Assembly (NCBI RefSeq): GCF_964204645.1 | Contig: NC_134032.1 | Span: forward strand, 10,348,275-10,412,274 | DNA from: Tubulanus polymorphus | Taxonomy: Eukaryota; Nemertea; Palaeonemertea; Tubulaniformes; Tubulanidae | Reading direction: 5' to 3' | DNA length: 64,000 bases | Part shown: one piece after another, positions 55,601-62,903 of the stretch | Layout: every line of letters begins with the position of its first letter | Position numbering within the stretch: position 1 is the stretch's first letter | Position numbers and translations under genes: made by a program | Notes under the pieces: model-generated | Databases searched by the model: none | The model's input: only the letters and a program-made list of their open reading frames with translations | Told to the model about the DNA's origin: nothing

Positions 55601-56094
55601 AATTATGGCAACATTTATAGGGGACCTCTTCTTCACTCTAGGTACTATTTTTGGGGTCCGGCCCTACGCATCTTCGAGCTACTAACCTAATTGTGGTCTG
55701 GACGGTATGGAGAAATATAGAAAATTTTAATTTGCCTCATACGCGCGATTAACTTAAGGAGCTTCCAGCTCGCGCCTTCGGCGCTGGCTGTGCGCTTATA
55801 ACTTATTTATTTACTCCTTATCGATGTAAACACTTGAAATCAAATTATATCAGTAATAGATACCTGCTGGAGTGGAGTCGGATATTTTTGGGCCAAAAAA
55901 TGAGCGCAGTTTTCTCACCTGACAAACGCGGTATAAACTAATCCCAGCACAGATACAGTGAGTAGAGTTAAAGTGTGAGGTTTGTAGAAGAATTCCAGAG
56001 AGATGTCATCAACTGGCGACTCGTTAATCTCAGAGAAATGCAATTTATCCTCGGAAATACTGTTAGAATTGCGAACCCGGCGAGTGGACGCCAT
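43098..56094 (-). CDS. PTDSS1: Phosphatidylserine synthase 1 (12 exons, complete)
   Basis: Twelve exons with GT-AG borders (56094-55919, 53443-53349, 53264-53220, 50692-50574, 50167-50012, 49472-49321, 48852-48793, 48702-48621, 47662-47550, 47030-46965, 46078-45916, 43355-43098) sum to 1,485 bp: 494 aa plus stop. Human PTDSS1 has about 473. The enzyme is an ER (MAM) membrane protein that exchanges the head group of phosphatidylcholine for L-serine to make phosphatidylserine. [44 protein letters not shown] and [13 protein letters not shown] identify the family and favour PTDSS1 over PTDSS2. The eight residues reported essential in hamster PSS1 appear conserved with offset 3: H169, E194, E197, N206, E209, D213, D218, N223. 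Arg95, linked to product inhibition, is kept. The hydrophobic segments fit a multi-pass protein. The C-terminal ~80 residues are polar, Lys-rich and divergent. The start at 56094 gives the expected N-terminus; an ATG at 56101 is out of frame. Introns hold several transposons. Confidence 0.96.
43610..43688. repeat. (ACGC)n / (AC)n microsatellite
   Basis: About 14 cgca units followed by (ac)n, in PTDSS1 intron 11. It explains the Cys/Val/Arg-rich reverse ORF here. Confidence 0.9.
44276..44505 (+). repeat. Two direct copies of a 126-bp unit
   Basis: Copy 1 starts at 44276 and copy 2 at 44402. Both begin gcccagtttcacaaaaaagt and contain gccattggttact and aatgaggacaacaattcaaa. Two small indels and a few substitutions separate them. 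PTDSS1 intron 11. Confidence 0.8.
44506..44615 (+). mobile_element. Penelope-like end fragment
   Basis: Tcatcaggtggatggctg, a hairpin ggctgttagtcaacagcc and then gaaacgttgtgg resembles the hammerhead-like ends of Penelope-like retroelements. It is followed by tctaagtgtgggatttcttc, the inverse of sequence at 44,385-44,400. Confidence 0.35.
45044..45174. mobile_element. 131-bp palindromic MITE, AGGGGCCAGTTGCTCAAAG ends
   Basis: The left end aggggccagttgctcaaagg and the inverse of the right end, aggggtcagttgttcaaaag, match. The interior holds gttgatagttgacatagtga and a partial inverse. PTDSS1 intron 11. Confidence 0.65.
45398..45485. mobile_element. Tc1/mariner-pogo-like end or short hairpin element
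   Basis: CAGTCAACCCCCGATATACT after TA resembles pogo/Tigger terminal repeats. The inverse gtagtatatcgggggg follows 50 bp later, giving a short foldback with gcagtat arms. A similar end (cacagtagaaccagcttaat) is near 49,651. Confidence 0.4.
45916..46078 (-). CDS. PTDSS1: PTDSS1 exon 11
   Basis: Encodes [14 protein letters not shown] and the last membrane segment ([15 protein letters not shown]). Acceptor tttcag, donor gtaagt, phase 0. Confidence 0.93.
46145..46284. mobile_element. Palindromic MITE, GGGGCCRGTTGCAYAGTC family
   Basis: Begins ggggccaggtgcacagtctt and ends gactatgcaactggcccc. The core has cttaagactggtcttaagtt and gttagattggctatagaact. It lies in PTDSS1 intron 10. Confidence 0.75.
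46965..47030 (-). CDS. PTDSS1: PTDSS1 exon 10
   Basis: Encodes [20 protein letters not shown], which differs little from the vertebrate sequence. Acceptor ttgtag, donor gtaagt. Confidence 0.95.
47146..47485. repeat. Inverted-repeat element with a tandemly duplicated half
   Basis: Gtctacacgccagtgcggtg at 47,153 is inverted as caccgcactgcagtgtagac at about 47,276 and again at about 47,410. The 134-bp segment containing agttctttgactattcaaat is present twice in tandem. PTDSS1 intron 9. Confidence 0.6.
47550..47662 (-). CDS. PTDSS1: PTDSS1 exon 9
   Basis: Encodes [16 protein letters not shown] and the membrane segment [17 protein letters not shown]. Acceptor ttacag, donor gtaaga. Confidence 0.93.
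47831..48256. mobile_element. 426-bp TIR element with 9-bp target duplication
   Basis: AGGCTTCTT at 47822-47830 is repeated at 48257-48265. The ends are inverted: the left has aaattgtcccccggacaatt gccccc, the right agggggcaattgtccggggg. The terminal repeats are about 36 bp with a few mismatches and contain an inner gacaattg duplication. The interior is A/T-rich with no ORF. A 9-bp duplication fits the Mutator-like (MULE) group. PTDSS1 intron 8. Confidence 0.75.
48621..48702 (-). CDS. PTDSS1: PTDSS1 exon 8
   Basis: Encodes [12 protein letters not shown] and the membrane segment [11 protein letters not shown]. It completes the FTPASW motif across the splice. Acceptor ttctag, donor gtatct. Confidence 0.92.
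48793..48852 (-). CDS. PTDSS1: PTDSS1 exon 7 (60 bp)
   Basis: Encodes [19 protein letters not shown], a conserved loop. Acceptor tttcag, donor gtatgt. Confidence 0.93.
48938..49180. repeat. Purine-rich tract with (GGGA)n
   Basis: Six to eight ggga units near 48,945-48,972 are followed by about 200 bp of A/G-rich sequence. PTDSS1 intron 6. Confidence 0.6.
49321..49472 (-). CDS. PTDSS1: PTDSS1 exon 6 (catalytic region)
   Basis: Encodes [20 protein letters not shown] and [10 protein letters not shown], with Asn206, Glu209, Asp213, Asp218 and Asn223. Acceptor ttgtag, donor gtacgt. Confidence 0.95.
50012..50167 (-). CDS. PTDSS1: PTDSS1 exon 5 (catalytic region)
   Basis: Encodes [16 protein letters not shown] and [12 protein letters not shown], with His169, Glu194 and Glu197 at positions reported essential in PSS1. 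52 codons, phase 0 at both ends. Confidence 0.95.
50255..50450 (+). repeat. Repeat family A, tandem copies
   Basis: Three units of ggtggatcctcacttgc and ttgatatcctactgcacact, about 75-80 bp apart. The same family is inverted at 3,690-3,950. PTDSS1 intron 4. Confidence 0.7.
50574..50692 (-). CDS. PTDSS1: PTDSS1 exon 4
   Basis: Encodes [15 protein letters not shown], a membrane segment, then the loop ending GPKEFE. Acceptor tttcag, donor gtaatc, phase 0. Confidence 0.92.
52709..53158. mobile_element. 450-bp inverted-repeat element with 8-bp target duplication
   Basis: GTGGAGAC at 52701-52708 is repeated at 53159-53166. The ends pair over about 90 bp: ggtcatccttattaccgaga and gatgtattttaccgagatga are inverted at the right end, which closes ggtaataaggatgac. 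The interior is A/T-rich, without ORF. An 8-bp duplication fits the hAT superfamily. Related pieces are at 53,570-53,650 and 55,795-55,870. It sits 54 bp from PTDSS1 exon 3, in intron 3. Confidence 0.8.
53220..53264 (-). CDS. PTDSS1: PTDSS1 exon 3 (45 bp)
   Basis: Encodes [14 protein letters not shown] with Arg95, the residue linked to product inhibition. Acceptor tttcag, donor gtacgt. Confidence 0.93.
53349..53443 (-). CDS. PTDSS1: PTDSS1 exon 2
   Basis: Encodes [11 protein letters not shown] and the near-invariant [13 protein letters not shown]. Acceptor cctcag, donor gtgatt. An 84-bp intron separates it from exon 3, and reading through it makes a longer but false ORF. Confidence 0.93.
54844..55699. 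mobile_element. Foldback element: 345-bp arms differing at one base
   Basis: Arm 1 (54860-55204) and arm 2 (55355-55699) are inverted copies of equal length with a single mismatch near their inner ends, around a 150-bp spacer. GGACGGTAT occurs at 54835-54843 and 55700-55708 and may be a 9-bp target duplication. If so, 15 unpaired bases lie outside arm 1. The arms contain no recognised gene, and the mirrored 62-, 68- and 73-codon ORFs only reflect the duplication. It lies in PTDSS1 intron 1. Confidence 0.85.
55919..56094 (-). CDS. PTDSS1: PTDSS1 exon 1 (coding part)
   Basis: Encodes [20 protein letters not shown], the family motif [15 protein letters not shown] and the first membrane segment ([11 protein letters not shown]). 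Donor CAG|gtgaga, phase 2. Confidence 0.93.
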
Positions 56095-56199
56095 TTTGCA
56101 TTAAAACTGCGAATTTGGACGTCAACGCTAAAATACGGAAAATGAATAAAATAGATAATATACGGAAATGGACTGATACTAGCTAATATATGGAACTGG

Positions 56200-57770
56200 A
56201 TTGGATTATTACGGACTGAGGGATTTTAGCTTTTTTCCAGTATGTCTTAAATCGTTTTTAGGTCTTAATCTTTTTTGTGAAACTGGGCCAAGGGCAGAGA
56301 CATTTAAGCTATCGTGGGTGGGCACCCTGGGGTCCGAGTCCGCCACGAGTACGGATACCGTACTAGGAATCCGCCCGACGCACAGGCACGCCGAGGTTAG
56401 GAAACAAAACAGGATACACTAGGAACAAAACGCAGCCCAGGAGACAGGAACATGTTTCCGGGCGTTACCCTGTGCCGTGTGGTCTTCGAGAAATATTTCC
56501 GGAAACAACGTTTCCGAGGTCGGCGTGCTGCTCAGCACGGTGCGCCATGTGTGCGTTGGGCTTCGGTCAATTCGAGCACCTGATCAAGGGGTCGCTCATT
56601 GACAGTAATGATCTCCAAGGCTTGCATGAAAGCAGATAAAAGTAGGACTATTAGAAAAAAACTACACGTTTTAAATCTACCATTGAATATATTAATCGTA
56701 AACATTTTTTTTATTCAGTAACATAACCTGAGTATAAAATAAGACAGCAGATTTTGAACTTAAGAATATGAAAATAGTATCGTTTTTTTTTACAGGGAAC
56801 ACGATTACAAAAATGCTTCTACTCTGTATTACACTAAAACTAATTTACATATAAATAAAGATTTATAGTTGAGAACATTTTTCATTAAATTGATGAATTT
56901 GGCCACGTCGATACAAGAGTTGTAGCGATGATATCGTAACAGATGTTGTATTCAAACAAGCCTATGCACGTATAAAGAATTGTGCAAGAATGACACTAAA
57001 TGTAATGATAAAAAAGATGATAATCATAACAAATTGAAATTATACAAATGATAAAATATAACAACGGATATAACAAACTATTTCAGTGGCGTTGATACAA
57101 TTAAAAGAGTTAATTACACTTTAACAAAATGGACCCAGTTCGATCCAGTTATGAGATATCACTTGACCTTAGGGTTAACCTAAATTAACCCCGCTAGTAT
57201 TTAGTTGTACAAATATAATAAAATGGTTTCAATTTCAATTAATTTCGGCCAATTGGCCTTTTTGGAGGGTCTAGATTCTGGTGTAACCGCAACTTCACCC
57301 CGCGATTCGTTGCTTATGTGGAGACACCCGCATTCCCGGTTGACGATGTATCCAGGAAATGTAAATTCACCTGAAGTAACATTATAGCCTAACCTAACCC
57401 TAACCATATCGTATTCAAGTCATTGAGGTATTTTTCATCACTGGATATATCAAAATGCCCCATTACCGAAGGGCAATAATTCGAATAGAGTCAACGCCCA
57501 GGTTCGCTAAGTTGTAAGGAAAGTCATAAAGCGTAAAATGTAAAATTGATTAAGACACAGGAGCGTTTTAAGCACTTTTTTCATTATAAAAAATCATCAT
57601 CCCTTTTTTGTTTGTTTTTTCAAAACCTGAGAATTTTTACCCCGCCATTAAAGTTAAGTCATTCGATTGAAAAACTCTGAAATTATGTCTACAACTTTAC
57701 CGGCCCAGAATGTCTGGTGTTCTGTGCACCCATCATCCCCTAACCCTTGTGAATTTTTGTCTACGTCATT
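56200..57770. other. Intergenic stretch upstream of PTDSS1
   Basis: Probably includes the PTDSS1 5' UTR and promoter near 56,100-56,200 and a moderately CpG-rich patch at 56,320-56,560. The rest is AT-rich, with a possible degraded MITE end (tggacccagttcgatccagt) at 57,130. No gene was supported. Confidence 0.4.
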
Positions 57771-57775
57771 GTTCT

Positions 57776-57914
57776 GGGCCCAGTTGCACAGTCATTGCTT
57801 ACAGCTAAGAAAAGTCTAAGACCAACTAAGTTCTTTTCATCTAACAACTTAAGACTTTTCTTAAGATTTTAAAACCACATCTGAACTTAAGTCAGAACTG
57901 TGAAACTGAGGCCT
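57776..57914. mobile_element. Diverged palindromic MITE, GGGCCAGTTGCACAGTC family
   Basis: Begins gggcccagttgcacagtcat and ends gaactgtgaaactgaggcc. It carries gtctaagaccaactaagttc and acttaagacttttcttaaga. It ends only a few bases past the stop codon of the four-TM gene, so it may form part of that gene's 3' UTR. Confidence 0.65.
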
Positions 57915-57919
57915 GTGAT

Positions 57920-58441
57920 TTAGGGGCATTTAGCATTTCCGCCTGAGCATGTCAGCCCCTTTCCAACCACGATCAAAATCGAGCCCAAACAAATCTGTGC
58001 CAAACTGGCCACGACCCCGACCCCTAGAAGCGGGTCGACGACGTGATGGGTGGCTGCGCTAGACCTGTTGTTCTGTATGAAGAAGCCGGTACTTATGAGC
58101 ACGTGTCCGAGTATCAGGCTAACGAGATAACATACGAACAAGATACAATTATAGACAGTAAGAGCAATTGCATAGCCATAAATGCTCCTCATATACTTGT
58201 TATTGTTTGATTTGACCGCGTAGGCGATCAAAGCTGCAAACGCGATAGTTCCACACGGGGCGTACGTCTGGTAGGCGAAGTTGAACGACTTGACGTAGAG
58301 GCCGATCTCGACTCCGAGATTGATCGTGGCCAGCACGACTATGATTATGGCGACCGAGCTGGCGATTTTGGCTGCTGTTTCGTCCAGTTTCGGGCCGCCG
58401 CCTTCGGCATCATCAACCTTAGATCCATTACAGTTACCCAT
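57920..58441 (-). CDS. Uncharacterised four-transmembrane protein, MGNC N-terminus
   Basis: An intact 173-residue ORF. Hydrophobic segments lie at about 25-48 (IASSVAIIIVVLATINLGVE), 57-77, 87-112 (IALTVYNCILFVCYLVSLIL) and 137-160 (GVGVVASLAQICLGSILIVV), with a hydrophilic loop (QNNRSSAATHH) before the last. Both ends should face the cytosol. The start MGNCNGS fits the N-myristoylation rule (Gly2, Ser7 after removal of Met), with Cys4 as a possible palmitoylation site; this is unusual for a multi-pass protein. The topology recalls MS4A or MARVEL-type tetraspans, but no diagnostic motif was seen and no family is assigned. An acceptor-like tttctag lies 8 bp upstream of the ATG, so a separate 5' UTR exon is likely. 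Balanced composition and an ORF length well above its surroundings support a real gene. Confidence 0.82.
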   Translation of the reverse strand: MGNCNGSKVDDAEGGGPKLDETAAKIASSVAIIIVVLATINLGVEIGLYVKSFNFAYQTYAPCGTIAFAALIAYAVKSNNNKYMRSIYGYAIALTVYNCILFVCYLVSLILGHVLISTGFFIQNNRSSAATHHVVDPLLGVGVVASLAQICLGSILIVVGKGLTCSGGNAKCP

Positions 58442-58692
58442 CTTTCAACTAGAAATACAATTATGAATTCAATTTAAACATCATCATTATTATCAGTAAT
58501 TATTCCTTAATTTGCGAATGATTATGAATCATAAACGATGAATTAAATGAAATGTTGAATATTGAAATTTATATGTATTACAGGGTGAACCTGTTTAAAA
58601 AGTATTCACCACTTTTGGCAGCAACCAGACACTTTACTCTTTCACCCACACATTCACACATCCGGTCTTGCTAAATTTCATGATCGTAAGGA

Positions 58693-58998
58693 CAAAATCA
58701 GAGGCGGACCCAGTGGGCGAATTGTTAAAGAACTTGCCATTTCTGATATTAGGTCACTTCCACACTCAGGGACATTCAGCTGTTCTATTTTGTCATAACA
58801 GAACCTCTAATCGTGACAAAATTGTAGCAGGACGGAACTTGTCACTTCCCAAAAGCCACTTTCATGTCCATAAAGCAATATTAAGCGTACACTCGCGCTG
58901 AAATCCGCCAACTTTTTGTTCGTTGACAATGTAAAAAGAGCACTTAAAATTGGATGGATTTTTTCAGGTCACACAAGCCCCCCTGGATCCGCCCTTGG
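58693..58998. mobile_element. GGGGCGGATCC-ended inverted-repeat element
   Basis: Left end cagaggcggacccagtgggc and right end gcccccctggatccgccctt are inverted. The 77-codon ORF at 58,668-58,901 lies across it and is not a gene. Same family as 16,549-16,898. Confidence 0.65.
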
Positions 58999-59869
58999 AA
59001 ATAGGTATACATTGCATGGTTGAGGTATATTGATCCGCAATGTTTCTAATACTTAAAAAAATCAAATTTTCTTGGAAAAATCAGATATTTGAAATAATTA
59101 AAAGTTTCGAGGGTTGATGATTCAAAACCTCTGGTAAATTTGTCATAAACGTAATACGGTTTTAGTCAGTAACTGGACCGTGGACTAATTCATATTCATT
59201 GGCCAGTATTATCGCTATACAATTACCCGAATATAAAACAGTCCCGGCTATCATTTATCTAAACCGGTTATGGGTTTGAAAAGTGGACCGCCAATCCAGT
59301 TTTTGGTTGAAAAGTGGGCCAACGATTCAAAGTCGTTACAATTGCAGTACAGAGATTCGAAGTGGTGCTAAAATCATACGCGACCCTTTATTTCGAAACA
59401 AAGATCTATTCGCGTAATTCACCGAAATAGAATTGAAATATATCTATACATATGTGTGTATTCATACTATATACATATACATAGGCCATTACCATACAAC
59501 TCAATATTCAATCACTCAATAATTAATACGTTACATCACAGCTGTGGTCAATGTTCCTTGAATCCTGGTTATAACCATAGAACTCAAATCAAATTTGATT
59601 CGAATTCTAAGTTATAACGTAACTCCCTGCTACATTTCTCTGCGATTGCAGGGAACGTGTCAGAATGTTCAATATTTTCTAACTTAGCGTGTTCCCCGAG
59701 TCAGTGTGGGCCAAGTCTTTAAAACTGTGACCCTTATTTTGAAACCGATAGTACTTACTTTTCTATTCCTTCGAATCCGGGTGTTCAAATATAGTGTCAA
59801 CGCTGTTTCTACGCTATAATTACGTGTGGTTGTATAATTACGCTTTATAACGTTCTCGCCTCACGACAG

Positions 59870-59970
59870 AAGAGAGTCAATAACGTCCTGTACTACGTCG
59901 CGCTTGTGGCAAGTGCGCGAGGACGTGCTCTGTATAATAAGCTGGTGTTGCTAAGGAGTAACCAAAGCGT
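59870..59970 (-). promoter_or_regulatory. CpG-rich stretch with an X-box-like site
   Basis: GTTGCTAAGGAGTAACC near 59,947-59,963 has both RFX half-sites with a 4-bp spacer. CpG-rich DNA (acgtcgcgc, gcgcgaggacgtg) adjoins it. It could be the promoter of the four-TM gene if a 5' UTR exon lies here; that link is inferred from position alone. Confidence 0.3.
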
Positions 59971-60149
59971 ATGAATAACTTTTTTTTTACTCGAAGGCGG
60001 GGCCACCTTGACTGAGTTTCGAGCGTTAATATCAAAGGTATCAATCGAAAATGCCAGAAGTTATCGGTGGTGTTTTGTTATTACGTCTATATGGAGGCCT
60101 GCGTTTCTTTGAATAAAGCAAATGTTCGTGAGAATGCCCCCGGAAAATA

Positions 60150-60233
60150 CCACAGGGGCCTCGCAAAAGTTTTTGTCCCCAGTATCCTAGGTATGGGATT
60201 CTGGGGTCAAAAACTTTGTGTCAGGTCCCGTGG
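60150..60233. ncRNA. 84-nt near-perfect hairpin, pre-miRNA-sized
   Basis: The 5' arm ccacaggggcctcgcaaaag, ttttgtccccagtatcc pairs with the 3' arm ggattctggggtcaaaaact, ttgtgtcaggtcccgtgg over 38 positions with few mismatches and an ~8-nt loop. Length and fold fit a microRNA precursor or a tiny MITE. There is no expression evidence and I do not recognise a known miRNA seed. Confidence 0.3.
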
Positions 60234-60479
60234 AAAATATGTAAACATAAAAAGCAGAGTTTTTGTCATGGGTTTTTTGGGGATATTAAATATATTCTAG
60301 CCGCAAGGGGAGTTGAATTGAATTATATACAATTTGGCTATTAATATTGTTGGTCGGTACCTAAGGATATATATATACATATTTTGTAACGCAATTATAC
60401 AATTGTTAAGTTGTAGCTTACGATATGTTCTATGATGATAGTGGTGAGTTTCAAGGTCATTAGGTTTTGAAGATGGTCA

Positions 60480-60660
60480 CCAGGCAAGGCCGTTTTTGCA
60501 GGGGGCAATGTGGGCATTTGCCCCCTAGAAATTTTGGAAAGGAGCCCCTTTTTGCAAATATCATTGTTATATCCTATAGAACTGCCCGTTTTGGGTTTCT
60601 CTTCCCCCTAAGATTCAAATGCTAGGGCGCTGTCAGGGGCGTAGCATCCTTAGCCGCCGA
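60480..60660. repeat. GGGGGCAATG...TTGCCCCC short inverted repeat remnant
   Basis: Gggggcaatgtgggcatttg and tgccccctag form a small inverted pair. A second end-like sequence (caggggcgtagcatcc) is at 60,636. Probably degraded element ends. Confidence 0.3.
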
Positions 60661-60766
60661 CCGCGATGTTCACCTCGGTCATTATTAAGTTAGTACAATG
60701 GGACCTTCTACAAACGACCTTTCCATGCTACGCGTGATTTTCGTGGTTTGTGAGAATTGAGATTTT

Positions 60767-61759
60767 TCATCGAAACAGTCTTTTGAGATTCTGTCTGAAT
60801 TTTAAATTTATAGAAAGGTAGACGACGAAATTCAACGCCGAATCGAGAACCACCAGAAACAGACCGGCCTTTCTGGCGTACTGTTTGAAATCGTCTGATT
60901 TGAACGCGAAACCCGCCGCACTCGCGACTCGATCCACGCAAGCTGGCGTTTCGCATATTGTAAAAATCAGTAGTATTGCCATCACCATTTTATCGGCTTG
61001 TCGGTCGCTACGGCTGGACTTCGGCGAGGACACGGCCGCCAAAACTACCGAACGCCGCGAACGAGCGATATGGATAGAATTGAGCAGGCCTAGGTTCGTA
61101 GCGTAAAGAACGACCATCGGAAAACCGACCAAGAATCCGAAATAGACGATCATATCAAAGCGAGCGTAAGATGCTGGTTTAGGTTTTACAATATACGGCG
61201 CCACTAAATCGAAGGAGCAGCGGTGAACGCTTTTATATTCAAGACCGGACAGCCAGTATCGTGGAACGTGACAAACGATGGAAATTAAACACGTGGAAAC
61301 GACGTTGATTTTGCAACATTTCCACGTCAGCACTCGCCTGGACCAGAGAGGGAATCTTATATTCAGGAAGCGATTCACGGAAATATAGGCGGTTATCCAG
61401 TTTCTGATTTGTTGCGTGATGAAATACAGAACGACAGTAGAGTAGGCCAGTTTGGCGTCGATATCGTTGTCTTTGTACCTGAAAACCAGATTCCCGAATC
61501 GTATCCTGTACCGGACGTGTCTGACGAAAAAGTACACAAGACAAACAGCCAGAAACGACATGTCGCAACACGCCAAAACCTTCAAGATTCTAATCGATAC
61601 CACCGCTTGTCGTTCGAGGCCGAACGCGAATAAACTGAGCACGTTACCAACTATGCCGAAAACGCAAATGGCCCCAATTCCGTATACGTACAAGTTATGA
61701 ACGAACACGTATTTCAATCTCACGGGTGGACAGTCCATATACCCAGATACGTTCACCAT
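60767..61759 (-). CDS. Class A (rhodopsin-like) GPCR, peptide-receptor type, orphan
   Basis: A 330-residue single-exon receptor with seven hydrophobic segments at about 24-47, 56-79, 105-130, 150-168, 202-226, 256-276 and 298-316. Class A landmarks: GIVGNV in TM1 (N39), LACCD in TM2 (D66), VNR at 128-130 in place of DRY, ICETP in TM6 (P272) and NFVVY (310-314) for NPxxY, followed by a basic helix-8-like end (KFRQNLKRLFR). N3 (NVS) is a possible glycosylation site. Cys181 lies in loop 2 but no Cys is seen at the top of TM3, so the usual disulfide may be absent. The overall pattern is closest to invertebrate FMRFamide/peptide-type receptors; the ligand is unknown. It is head to head with the receptor at 62,904, 1.1 kb apart. 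Confidence 0.9.
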   Translation of the reverse strand: MVNVSGYMDCPPVRLKYVFVHNLYVYGIGAICVFGIVGNVLSLFAFGLERQAVVSIRILKVLACCDMSFLAVCLVYFFVRHVRYRIRFGNLVFRYKDNDIDAKLAYSTVVLYFITQQIRNWITAYISVNRFLNIRFPLWSRRVLTWKCCKINVVSTCLISIVCHVPRYWLSGLEYKSVHRCSFDLVAPYIVKPKPASYARFDMIVYFGFLVGFPMVVLYATNLGLLNSIHIARSRRSVVLAAVSSPKSSRSDRQADKMVMAILLIFTICETPACVDRVASAAGFAFKSDDFKQYARKAGLFLVVLDSALNFVVYLSINLKFRQNLKRLFR

Positions 61760-62080
61760 CGCTTTCTATAGCACAGGGAAGTCGCATAGATTTATGGTTA
61801 CACTACACATGTATATACGTTCAGTCCCTTCGGGTCTTAAGACGTTACTGACATATCTTGGTGTCGTATTTAACGCCAAACATCAATTTAACGCATCGTT
61901 TGTATGAAGCAGCACCTTTTAAAATCTCTTAAAATGTATTGCATTTATTGCTCTGTCGGGCGTTTAATGTTTCCTAATGGAAAATTGTAGATCAATGCCG
62001 CAATTTGATTCAGCTAAACTTATCCGTCATGATGTGAAATACCGGTACCTGGTACTGTATATGTTATCGTGTCTACGCTG

Positions 62081-62239
62081 AGATTACCTGATAAAATATA
62101 TCATTTAAAAGTAGATTCAGAACTTGCAACTGAAACTGGCCGATGGGGGATGAAAATACGGAGAGATGATAGGATTTGTCCTCATTGCAACACGGCTCTA
62201 GAGGACGAATTTCATTATTTCTCATGTTTTCCAGTCTAA
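62081..62239 (+). pseudogene. LINE ORF2 C-terminal fragment (zf-RVT-like)
   Basis: The frame reads RLPDKIYHLKVDSELATETG, RWGMKIRRDDRICPHC and NTALEDEFHYFSCFPV, then TAA. The pattern ...ETGRW...R..R.CP.C....EDE.H....C is that of the cysteine-rich segment ending non-LTR retrotransposon polymerases of the jockey/CR1/RTE kind. Only about 53 codons remain and the RT domain is absent, so this is a dead remnant. It lies between the two receptor genes. Confidence 0.6.
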
Positions 62240-62903
62240 GTTTTAAGGGCCAAATATATTGACAAAAGATTTTATGTGTATCCAAAACCAGTATAAATTC
62301 TCCTCGCTCTTGCATGCAGAAGAGAAACGTGTATTATTTTTTCTATTTTTGTCACTCATATTGTCAAAGACCTTCAGTTTTTCTTGTTGCTATGTACGGG
62401 TGGTGCGACATCCGGGGATATGAAAATTTGAATTTATTCAGAAAGTCTTTGTTCTTTATTCTGTAAAATTGTGATGAAAGTGACCAAAATATTCACATGA
62501 TTTACAAGTATTGGCGGATTTAGGACGGTATCTCTTGGTGTGAAACGTAGGATGAATAACTGTTGGGGGAAAACGGAATCTTGCAAACTAACTAAGCTTA
62601 AGACTCTAGTAGTATAAATGATGCGTGTGTTTATGTACATCACTAAAATCTTTGTCGTTTTCTAAAAGTTTAATTTTCTACTAATATTTGTAAATACTTC
62701 ATATAGTTTTTCTTCATGTACGATAGAAATGGTTGGAGTGTAAATAGATAATTCGTACTATTTCGCAAAGGAAAACTGACAGGATTATTAATAGTTTTAT
62801 GTATTCTGATGCAAGTAGTCCATCATTTCGTTAACGACAGCCATCCACGACATTATGCCCTCATATATATCTATGGATTGAAGGCCTAATAGATGGGAGT
62901 AAA

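Noticed and set aside
58668-58901. 77-codon ORF upstream of the four-TM gene
   Set aside because: It lies mostly within an inverted-repeat element.
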